DNA from: Acidobacteria bacterium 37-71-11
GTDB taxonomy: Bacteria > Acidobacteriota > Thermoanaerobaculia > Thermoanaerobaculales > Thermoanaerobaculaceae
Direction: 5' to 3'
DNA: 12,748 nucleotides
Assembly: GCA_002279285.1 (NCBI GenBank)
Contig: NCBR01000140.1
Location: forward strand, 1-12,748
Each line of letters opens with the position of its first letter. The first letter of the stretch is position 1. Both the position numbers and the translations under genes were made by a program. Below are positions 5,158 to 12,748 of the stretch, one piece after another. The notes under the pieces are model-generated. The model saw only the letters and a list, made by a program, of their open reading frames with translations. It had not been told where the DNA came from and ran no database searches.

Positions 5158-5438
5158 GTAGACGCGGACGCGCGCTCCGCGAGGTCCCCTCCTACGGCGC
5201 CCCGGGGTAGGGACGCGAATAACTCCGGTCGAGTTCCGGGCCCAAGGCGGCGCTCTGGTCAGATTTCCATCGCCGCGAAATGGGAGGGGGTACCCCCTGC
5301 GGGCCGACGCTCGCAGGCGGCGAGGGGCGCCGTGCTTGCCGGTGAGATCCAGCGGCCACGTTTTGCCGGGTGGGGCGCCAGTGGGGCAACGGCCTACTCG
5401 CTCGAGTCGGTCCGAATCGTAAGTTGTTGACTTTATTG
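5158..5438. other. Non-coding gap between toxin-antitoxin pair 2 and tRNA-Lys
   Basis: No convincing gene is seen. CGCGGA (5163-5168) and TCCGCG (5176-5181) form a 6-bp stem with a 7-base loop just after the antitoxin stop, but no T run follows. Frames open across this stretch on the minus strand run through the tRNA gene and have no start or ribosome site worth trusting. It may be decayed sequence at the edge of the accessory block. Confidence 0.4.
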
Positions 5439-5511
5439 TGGGCCGTGTGGGGATCGAACCCACGACCGACGGGTTAAAAGCCCGCTGCTCTGCCAGCTGA
5501 GCTAACGGCCC
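5439..5511 (-). tRNA. tRNA-Lys (anticodon TTT), CCA not encoded
   Basis: The cloverleaf on the minus strand has acceptor stem GGGCCGT/ACGGCCC (5511-5505 with 5446-5440), D arm GCTC...GAGC and anticodon stem GCGGG/CCCGT around loop CTTTTAA (U33 present, anticodon TTT). The T arm is GTGGG-TTCGATC-CCCAC and the discriminator is A (5439). The bases after the discriminator are CAA, so CCA must be added enzymatically, unlike the tRNA-Glu in this window. It is transcribed away from the respiratory operon. Confidence 0.95.
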
Positions 5512-5517
5512 GGATGG

Positions 5518-5546
5518 AGGGTAGCGGCGGGTGCCGTGATCGTCAA
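5518..5546 (-). promoter_or_regulatory. Promoter of tRNA-Lys
   Basis: On the minus strand -35 TTGACG (5546-5541) is followed after 17 bases by -10 TACCCT (5523-5518). The predicted start is at or very near the tRNA 5' end at 5511, so the 5' leader would be very short. Confidence 0.55.
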
Positions 5547-5696
5547 GGCGGATTCGGGACGCGTGTCCACCGACGCCAGCGCAAAGCCGCCGGAGCGCTT
5601 GCTGCGGGCGGTCGTCATCGGCGGCTGGCCGTACGCGGCGACGAGGTCCGTGCGCGTGCCCCCGCAACCCGGCCGGGAAGGGCGGCTGGCCCCCCC

Positions 5697-5725
5697 TTGC
5701 ATGCGCCTGAGACGAGGATTACTAT
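5697..5725 (+). promoter_or_regulatory. Promoter of the porin-cytochrome / cupredoxin / ACIII operon
   Basis: A -35 box TTGCAT (5697-5702), a 17-base spacer and a -10 box TACTAT (5720-5725) lie upstream of the first gene. This is the only A/T-rich stretch in a GC-rich gap, and transcription would start near 5732. A small inverted repeat, ACTA (5721-5724) with TAGT (5734-5737), straddles the predicted start and may be a regulator site. Called from consensus and spacing only. Confidence 0.55.
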
Positions 5726-5760
5726 TCAAAAAGTAGTCCATGAAAAGAGAGGGGGCGCCA

Positions 5761-6597
5761 ATGGGGGGACACCGGGTCCACCGTTCGAATGTCTGGGCCG
5801 TCCGGGCAGGCGTGCTTTCGATCGCGGCGATCCTGCTGGTGAGCGCGCGGTCGGCACTCGGCGTGCCTGCCTTCGCGCGCAAGTACGGCACGAGCTGTCT
5901 GACCTGCCACACGATCTACCCGAAACTGAACCCGTTCGGCGAGGCGTTCCGGCGCAACGGCTACCGCTTCCCCGGCGTGGACAGCGATTTCGTCAAGCAG
6001 AACACGGTTTCGCTCGGCCAGGACGCGTACAAGAAGGAGTTCCCCCACTTCGTGTGGCCCGGGACGCTCCCCGGGAGCGTGCCGCTCGCGCTCGGGTTCA
6101 ACGGGCAGGCGGTGATACACCCCAACCGGAACTCCGGCGGCGCGGCGGCGGACAACGGCGCCCGCGTCAACCTCAACGACCTGATCTCGGAGGGCCATAT
6201 CTGGGCCGGGGGGAGCTTCGACGACCAGATCACGTTCTTCGGCGAGCTGACGTTCGCCAGCGGCACGTCCGAGATCGAGCACGTGGGCGTCTACTTCAAC
6301 GACCTGGTGGGGGCGCCGCACGACCTCAACCTGGTGGTGGGCAAGCAACGGCACGATCAACGGACGCCTCGACTACGCGGTCGGCGCCAACGCGGGCGCC
6401 AACGTCGAGGTGAGATCTCCCGGGGATTACTACGCCCACGTCGGGTACAAATTCGGCGGGATGCGGCTCGACGGCGAGAAGGGGAGTTCCGTCCCCGACG
6501 CGAGCAAGCCGTGGGCGGAGAAGTCCCTCACGCTGCAGACGTTCTACTATCGGTCGGGTTCGCGGTTCTCCGCCTCCGACAACACGATCCTGGATGA
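5761..6597 (+). CDS. Cyc2-like fused monohaem cytochrome / outer-membrane porin, 5' part of a frameshifted gene
   Basis: Start ATG 5761 has GAGAGGGGG at 5747-5755; the earlier in-frame ATG at 5740 has no ribosome site. Residues 1-34 are a signal peptide (AGVLSIAAILLVSARSALG). The mature N-terminus, VPAFARKYGTSCLTCHTIYP, continues KLNPFGEAFRRNGY. It carries one haem c site (C46, C49, H50) and resembles the N-terminus of the iron-oxidising outer-membrane cytochrome Cyc2, where the haem motif is followed by a PxLxxFGxxFxxNGY-like stretch. Alternating strands follow (HIWAGGSFDDQITFFGELTF, IEHVGVYFNDLV, LNLVVGK), as in a beta barrel. Homologous reading ends near residue 196; from about 6350 to the stop at 6597 the frame is wrong, and barrel coding continues one frame over. 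The protein would pass electrons across the outer membrane. Alternative: an unrelated monohaem barrel protein. Confidence 0.72.
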   Translation: MGGHRVHRSNVWAVRAGVLSIAAILLVSARSALGVPAFARKYGTSCLTCHTIYPKLNPFGEAFRRNGYRFPGVDSDFVKQNTVSLGQDAYKKEFPHFVWPGTLPGSVPLALGFNGQAVIHPNRNSGGAAADNGARVNLNDLISEGHIWAGGSFDDQITFFGELTFASGTSEIEHVGVYFNDLVGAPHDLNLVVGKQRHDQRTPRLRGRRQRGRQRRGEISRGLLRPRRVQIRRDAARRREGEFRPRREQAVGGEVPHAADVLLSVGFAVLRLRQHDPG

Positions 6598-7021
6598 CAC
6601 GGCCACGACGTTCGGCGGCGGGGTGCGAGCGCAGTGGAACTCGCTCGAGTTCGACACCGGCGCCTATCAGGAACGCCACGACCGCGCCCAGCCCGGCGGC
6701 GGCGTGGTGACCGCGCTCGTGCAGTACAACGAGCTCTCTTACGTCGTCTACCCGTGGCTCGTCCCGGCCGTGCGCGTGGAGTACGTCAAGCTCTCTCCGT
6801 CCGGCGGGCCGGCGGTGACCGACCTGCGGGCGTTCGCCGGGGTCGAGGCGCTGGTGCGTCCCAACATCAAGCTGTCGCTGGTCGCGCAGGTCGAAAAGGC
6901 GAACGGGGCGCCGCCAGGGGGGTGGGGGGCCGCTTCCGGTCTTGCGGCGCCGAGCACCCCCACGGCGTCCGTCGGTCCCGAGGTCGAGGCGATCACGCTC
7001 GGCCTGGCATTCGCGTTCTGA
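6350..7021 (+). pseudogene. 3' part of the frameshifted porin-cytochrome gene (beta-barrel half)
   Basis: From 6350, one base out of frame with the preceding part, the sequence reads GTINGRLDYAVGANAGANVE and continues for 223 codons to TGA at 7019-7021. The pattern is that of an outer-membrane barrel: YYAHVGYKFGGMRLDGE, LTLQTFYYRSGSRF, TFGGGVRAQWNSLEFDTGAYQ, ALVQYNELSYVVYPWLVPAVRVEYVKL and IKLSLVAQVEKAN. It ends VEAITLGLAFAF, with the C-terminal phenylalanine recognised by the BAM machinery. There is no good internal start; GTG at 6410 is the first option and has no ribosome site. So this is the remainder of the gene at 5761, not a separate gene. The rejoined product would be about 420 residues, within the size range of fused porin-cytochromes. 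Single-base error, recent inactivation or a longer deletion are all possible. Confidence 0.75.
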
Positions 7022-7064
7022 GACGGGCGCAGCGAACGGGCGGGAAAGGGAAAGGGGAATCGCG

Positions 7065-7685
7065 ATGAGATCGTTCACAAGGGTGCGCAAGGGTACGGGG
7101 TTCGGCGCCGGGGAGGCTGTGATGGTGGTGGCCCTTCTGGCACTTGTCGGAGGCGTCGCGCAGGCCGCCGGCGGGACCGTCAGCGGTCGAGTGGAGGCGA
7201 TGCCGGCGAAGTTCCTGGGGGAGACCGTCGTCTACCTGAAGGAAGTGCCGGGCTCGTACGCCGCGAAGACGGAGTCGATGGACCAGAAGGGGATGAAGTT
7301 CATCCCGCATGTCCTCGCCGTGACCGCGGGCGACACGGTCAAGTTCCTCAACCACGACACGGTGGCGCACAACGTCTTCTCCCCGGACCACGAGGGGTAC
7401 AACTTCGGCACGTTCAAACCCGGGGAGTCCCGCAGCTACACCTTCAAGAGCCCCGGCGTCTACACGCAGCTCTGCAGCATCCACCCGGAGATGCTGGGGT
7501 TCATCTTCGTCGGCCAGAACCCGTACGCCGCGGTGGTCGACCGGGAGGGCAAGTTCACCATCAAGGACGTGCCCCCCGGCACGTACACGGTCGCGGTGTG
7601 GAACTCGCACCTCAAGGCGCCGGACAAGAAGGTGACGGTGACCGAGGGGAAGACCGCCGAGGAGAGCTTCTCCCTGCACCGGTGA
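7065..7685 (+). CDS. Periplasmic cupredoxin (type-1 copper protein) set within a carboxypeptidase-regulatory-like fold
   Basis: A 206-residue exported electron carrier. ATG 7065 follows a purine-rich AAGGGG (7052-7057), 43 bases after the barrel stop. Residues 1-35 form a signal peptide ending GGVAQA. The type-1 copper ligands are all visible: H102 (VAHNVFSPD), C137, H140 and M143 (LCSIHPEM). Flanking strands TVSGRVEAMP...ETVVYLKEV and EGKFTIKDVPPGTYTVAVWN look like two halves of a carboxypeptidase-regulatory-like beta sandwich with the copper domain between them, a known layout for bacterial plastocyanin-like proteins. Lying between an outer-membrane cytochrome and ACIII, it is a candidate soluble shuttle across the periplasm. 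Partner and direction of transfer are inferred. Confidence 0.88.
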   Translation: MRSFTRVRKGTGFGAGEAVMVVALLALVGGVAQAAGGTVSGRVEAMPAKFLGETVVYLKEVPGSYAAKTESMDQKGMKFIPHVLAVTAGDTVKFLNHDTVAHNVFSPDHEGYNFGTFKPGESRSYTFKSPGVYTQLCSIHPEMLGFIFVGQNPYAAVVDREGKFTIKDVPPGTYTVAVWNSHLKAPDKKVTVTEGKTAEESFSLHR

Positions 7686-7692
7686 CGGGGCC

Positions 7693-8178
7693 ATGGGCCG
7701 GTCACCTCTCGTTGCAGCGCTGGTCATGGCGTTGACTGCGGCGGCGTGCGCAAAGCCGGCGCCGCCGCCGCAGCAGCCGGTCCCGTTCAGCCACCGGGTC
7801 CACGCCGGGGTGAACAAGATCGGCTGCCAGATGTGCCACGCGTACGCCGCACACTCCCCCGTGGCGGGGGTTCCCTCGATGGGGCGCTGCTTCGGCTGCC
7901 ACAAGTTCGTCGCCAAGGACAACAAGGGCGTACAGCTGGTCGTCAAGACCTACCGGGAGGGGAAGGTGTTGGCGTGGAACCGGGTGTTCCGCGTCCCGGA
8001 TCACGTATTCTTCACGCACGAGCGCCACATTGCAGCGGGCCTGCGCTGCCAGAAATGCCACGGCGAGATCGAGGCGATGGACGTGGTGCGGCAGGCCAGC
8101 CCGTTCACGATGGGGTGGTGCGTGGATTGCCACCGGCAGCGCAAGGCGCCCACCGACTGCCTGACCTGCCACAAGTGA
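7693..8178 (+). CDS. actA: Alternative complex III subunit ActA, pentahaem cytochrome c
   Basis: A 161-residue periplasm-facing cytochrome with five CxxCH haem sites: C45-H49, C66-H70, C119-H123, C143-H147 and C156-H160. The N-terminus (SPLVAALVMALTAAAC) is a signal peptide or membrane anchor; C19 could be lipid-modified, although the lipobox is weak. Five haems in a small protein directly before an ActB fusion is the ActA signature. In ACIII it receives electrons from ActB iron-sulphur centres and passes them to the monohaem subunit or an oxidase. It starts at ATG 7693, eight bases after the cupredoxin stop, and is followed by actB after a 6-base gap, so all three are clearly co-transcribed. 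Confidence 0.93.
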   Translation: MGRSPLVAALVMALTAAACAKPAPPPQQPVPFSHRVHAGVNKIGCQMCHAYAAHSPVAGVPSMGRCFGCHKFVAKDNKGVQLVVKTYREGKVLAWNRVFRVPDHVFFTHERHIAAGLRCQKCHGEIEAMDVVRQASPFTMGWCVDCHRQRKAPTDCLTCHK

Positions 8179-8184
8179 GGGCCA

Positions 8185-11075
8185 ATGCCTGACGAGCGAC
8201 CGAATGGGATCGACCGCCGCACGCTGCTGAAGCTCGCCGGGGCCGCGGGTGTGCTTGCCGGGTGCTCGCCGGCCCCGGGTCCGCAAAAGCTCATTCCCTA
8301 CCTGGTGGCGCCGGAGGAGATCGTTCCCGGGATGCCGCTCTTCTACCGCACGGTGTGCCGCGAGTGTTCCGCGGGGTGCGGCGTCACCGCTCGCACCCGG
8401 GAAGGACGGGTCACAAAGCTCGAGGGCAACCCCGACGACCCTATCGGAGGGGGAGCGCTGTGCGCCAGGGGGCAGGCGGGGGTCCAGGGCCTGTACGCTC
8501 CCGAGAGGTTTCACGGGCCGGCGCGCCGCGCGCAGGGCGGCCGCCTCGAGAGCGTGAGTTGGGACGAGGCGGAGGCTGCTCTCGCGACCGCCCTTGCGGC
8601 CCCTCGGGCGAAGGGCTCGCCCGCGGGCGTGTGGCTGCTCACCCGCCCCGAACCGGGGAGCGCCGGCGCCCTGCAGAAGGAGTTCATGGAGAAGCTGGGC
8701 GTCCCCATGGCCCGGCGGGTCGTGCTCGAGCCGTTCGACCTCGCCGCGCTGCGGGAGGCCGGGAAGCGCCTGTTCGGGCGCGCCGAGGTTCCCGCCTTCG
8801 ATCTCGAGCAGGCGCGCACGGTCGTGTCGTTCGGGGCCGACTTCGTGGAGACGTGGCTCTCCCCGGTCGAGCTTGCCCGGCAGCTCGCGTCGGGCCGGGG
8901 AAAGGTGGGACCGGAGCGCACCCGGCTCGTCTGGATCGGCCCTCGCCTCTGCCTGACGGGGGTGAGCGCCGATACGTGGTTGTCGGTGCGGGCCGGCGGC
9001 GAACCGTGGGCCGCCCTCGCGTTGCTGCGCTTCCTCTGCGACCCGGCGCAAGGGATCGCAGGGCTGGCTCCGGAGGCGGGCGCGATCTTCGGCGCCGTGA
9101 AGGGGCTCGACCTCGCCGAGGCGGAGCGGCAGAGCGGCCTCCCGCAGGCGGCGATCGCGAGTCTCGGGGGCGAGCTCGCCCGGAGGAGACCTTCCGCCGT
9201 GCTCGGGCCGGGGCTGCTGAGCAGCGGCATGCACGCCACCGAGCTCGCGGCGGCGATCCAGCTCATCAACTACGTGCTGGGCAACATCGGCCGGACCGTC
9301 CTCTACGGCCTCGACCCGCTGGAGGATCCGCCCTCGCCGCCGTCCGACCTCCGCGCGTTCCTGACCGCCGCGGCCGCCGGGCAGGTCGACGTGCTCCTCG
9401 TGCACCACGCCGACCCGTGCGGCACGCTTCCCGCCGCCCTCGGCGCCGCGGCGGCGCTCGCCCGCGTCCCGCTCGTGGTGAGCTTCTCCGGCGTTCCCGA
9501 CGAGACGACGAAGCGCGCGCACCTGGTGCTGCCCGACGACCACCCGCTCGAGGCGTTCGGCGACGTGACGGCGCGCCGCGGCGTGATCGCGCTCTCGCAA
9601 CCCGCCATGACGCCGCTGTGGGAGACGCGCAGCGCTTCCCAGGTCCTGATCGAGGTGGCGTCGAAGCTGCCGGCGCCCGCGACGCCGCTGCCGTACGACG
9701 ATTTCTACTCCTTCGTGCAAACCCGTTTGGGGAAGCTCTTCCCGGGTCTCTCCGGAGACGAACTGGCGGCGGCGCAGCGCGCCGCGCAGCAAGCCGGCAT
9801 CCACGTCGGCAAGGTCGGGGCCGAGCCCGTGGTGCTGCGGTTGCCCGACCCCGGGCTCCTGCGCCTGGCCGCGCCGGGGCCGCCCCCGCAGGCCGGCCTG
9901 GCCCTCGTCGTCTTCCCCACCGCCCTGCGTGACGACGGCCGCGGGCCGTCGTCGCCCTGGCTCAACGAGGTGCCGGACGTGCTCACGAACGTCTCCTGGA
10001 CGGCGTGGGCGGAGCTGGCGCCCGCGACCGCGAAGCGGCTGGGCGTCAACGACGGCGATGTCGTCGCGGTGGCAACGCCAGCGGGTCGCGTGACGCTGCC
10101 CGTGTGCGCGTTCGAGGGGGCCCGCGAGGACGTGGTGGCCGTGCCTCTGGGGCCGGAAGCCCTCGCGCTGGTGACCGCGGATCTCGACGCCGGCTCCGGG
10201 GCGCCGGCATGGCAGGCGGCGCGCGCCCAGGTGGACCCGACCGGGAGGCGCACCCGGTTGCCGCGCCTGAGCGCGACGCCGTACGAGGAAGGCCGGACGA
10301 TCGTCCGCACCGTGAGCGCCGCGGCGCCGACCGTACCCGCGCTTCCCGCGGCCGGGAAGATGTACCCGGTCCCGAGCTTCCCGGTGCACCGTTGGGCGAT
10401 GGCGATCGACATGGACCGCTGCACCGGCTGCCAGGCGTGCGTGGTCGCCTGTTACGCCGAGAACAACGTGCCCGTCGTCGGCCCCGAAGCGATGACGAAG
10501 GGGCGCAACATGGCGTGGCTGCGCGTCGAGCACTTCGTGCGCGTCGAGGACAACCCGCCGCGGGTCGACCTCCTGCCGATGATGTGCCAGCAGTGCGGCA
10601 ACGCGCCGTGCGAGACGGTCTGCCCGGTGTATGCGACCTACACCAACCCGGAGGGCCTGAACGCGCAGGTCTACAACCGGTGCGTCGGCACCCGGTACTG
10701 CTCGAACAACTGCCCGTACAAGGTCAGGGTGTTCAACTGGCAGGACCCGGAGTTCCCGAAGCCTCTGAACATGCAGCTGAACCCCGACGTCACCGTGCGC
10801 TCGAAGGGAGTCATGGAGAAGTGCACCTTCTGCGTGCAGCGCATCCGGTTCGGCGAGAACGCCGCGCAGGACGCCAAGAGCCCCGTGAAGGACGGCGCGA
10901 TCGTCCCGGCGTGTGCGCAGACCTGCCCGGCGCGGGCGATCGTGTTCGGCGACGCCGACGACCCGACGTCGCGGGTCGCGGCTCTACGGCGTGACGGCCG
11001 CGGGTACAACGTGTTGGGGGAAGTCAACACGCTCCCTGCGATCACGTACCTGGCGCACGTCAGGGATGAGGGACA

Positions 11076-11079
<4 letters not shown>
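8185..11079 (+). CDS. actB: Alternative complex III subunit ActB, molybdopterin-oxidoreductase-like / ferredoxin fusion
   Basis: At 964 residues this is the usual ActB length, with both halves fused. A twin-arginine motif (DRRTLLKLAGAAG, R11-R12) and LAGC (C27) predict Tat export and lipidation. Domain B1 begins with a [4Fe-4S]-type set, C58, C61, C65 and C93, as in molybdopterin oxidoreductases; in characterised ACIII this half carries no molybdenum cofactor. Domain B2 (from about residue 735) holds the electron wire: RCTGCQACVVAC (about 745), MMCQQCGNAPCETVCPV, RCVGTRYCSNNCPYK, KCTFCVQR (about 879) and ACAQTCPARA (about 910). The cysteine sets fit several Fe-S clusters as in NrfC/PsrB proteins. 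B2 takes electrons from quinol at ActC and hands them to ActA. The ATG has GAGGGCC just upstream, and the stop overlaps actC by 4 bases. Confidence 0.96.
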
Positions 11080-12375
<1,296 letters not shown>

Positions 12376-12398
<23 letters not shown>

Positions 12399-12748
12399 GG
12401 CCGGCGTGCTGGGCGTGTTCTCGGACCTGGCGCGGGGGGCGCAGGCCATCCGAGCCCTGCGCGCGGCGGGCCACTCCGATGTCCGCATGGCCTCGCCGGC
12501 TCCGTTCCCCGAGCTCGTGGAAGCGCTCGGGCGGCCGCGCAGCCGGCTGGACTCGGCCGTTCTTTCGGGCGCCCTTCTGGAGGTCTTGGCGGGGTTCGCG
12601 CTGTGCATCGGAACGGCGCTCGCGTGGCCGCTCGTCACGGGGGGCAAGTCCATCGTCTCGGTCCCGCCGTTCGTGATCATCGCCTTCGAGCTCTCCGTGT
12701 TGGTCGGCGCCTGCGTGAACCTCCTGTCGCTCGCGGTGACCGTGGGAC
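12376..12748 (+). CDS. actD: Alternative complex III subunit ActD (DUF3341), N-terminal part (runs off right edge)
   Basis: About 124 residues are visible. ATG 12376 has AAGGAGG at 12360-12366 with 9-base spacing and overlaps actC; a second ATG at 12388 is less well placed. The N-terminal cytoplasmic ferredoxin-like part reads GVLGVFSDLARGAQAIRALRAAGHSDVRMASPAPFPELVEAL. Two membrane helices follow: SGALLEVLAGFALCIGTALAWP and PPFVIIAFELSVLVGACVNLL, joined by the typical VTGGKSIVSVPPFV loop. ActD anchors ACIII in the membrane. By the usual gene order a monohaem ActE, ActF and often cytochrome oxidase genes would follow outside the window. Confidence 0.93.

Noticed and set aside
5439..5511. Phage or island attachment site at the tRNA-Lys 3' end.
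   Set aside because: I could not find a direct repeat of the tRNA 3' end elsewhere in the window, and no integrase gene is present.
4687..5667. A 326-codon minus-strand open frame over antitoxin 2 and tRNA-Lys.
   Set aside because: It includes the translated tRNA-Lys gene and the antisense of the antitoxin. It is not a real protein.
6410..7021. An independent small outer-membrane protein gene starting at GTG 6410.
   Set aside because: It has no ribosome site, and its frame carries sensible barrel sequence upstream of 6410 as far as the frame break, so it is the 3' part of the porin-cytochrome gene.
7702..10533. A 943-codon open frame on the minus strand opposite actA/actB.
   Set aside because: It is antisense to two unmistakable ACIII genes. 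Its translation is rich in Arg, Gly, His and Ala with no motif, as expected of a frame opposite GC-rich codons.

Overview
The window comes from a high-GC Gram-negative bacterium. An outer-membrane barrel protein, a Tat-exported lipoprotein-type respiratory subunit and multihaem cytochromes all point to a diderm. Alternative complex III (ACIII), a single-chain pyruvate:ferredoxin oxidoreductase (PFOR) and a RAYT-type transposase would fit lineages such as Acidobacteriota, Methylomirabilota/Rokubacteria or Desulfobacterota/Myxococcota-like groups. The sequence alone does not decide between them.

Layout. (1) 1-1007, minus: the N-terminal third of PFOR, running off the left edge, with its own promoter and a Rex-like dyad at the predicted transcription start. 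(2) 1185-1259, minus: tRNA-Glu(TTC). (3) 1260-5438: an accessory block between two tRNA genes. It holds a DUF4258-like toxin / MqsA-like antitoxin pair (1489-2267), a RAYT/Y1 transposase flanked by REP-like repeats (2287-3419), a small secreted protein with a duplicated CX13C motif (3517-4095, minus), and a second, paralogous toxin-antitoxin pair (4364-5157). Both pairs share the same promoter and operator layout. (4) 5439-5511, minus: tRNA-Lys(TTT) with a clear promoter. (5) 5720-12748, plus: one tightly packed operon. Its genes are a single-haem cytochrome fused to an outer-membrane beta barrel (N-terminus resembling the iron-oxidising porin-cytochrome Cyc2, but frameshifted here), a periplasmic type-1 copper protein, pentahaem ActA, the ActB fusion, ActC (NrfD family) and the start of ActD.

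How the genes work together. ActABCD form a membrane quinol oxidoreductase that replaces cytochrome bc1 in many bacteria. An outer-membrane porin-cytochrome and a cupredoxin directly upstream, on the same predicted transcript, suggest an electron path across the envelope between the cell surface and the quinone pool or terminal oxidase. The most notable feature is this predicted porin-cytochrome / cupredoxin / ACIII operon. The main caveat is the reading-frame break in the porin-cytochrome gene. PFOR next to an aerobic-type respiratory operon suggests a facultative or microaerobic lifestyle. The accessory block looks like an insertion hot spot between tRNA genes.
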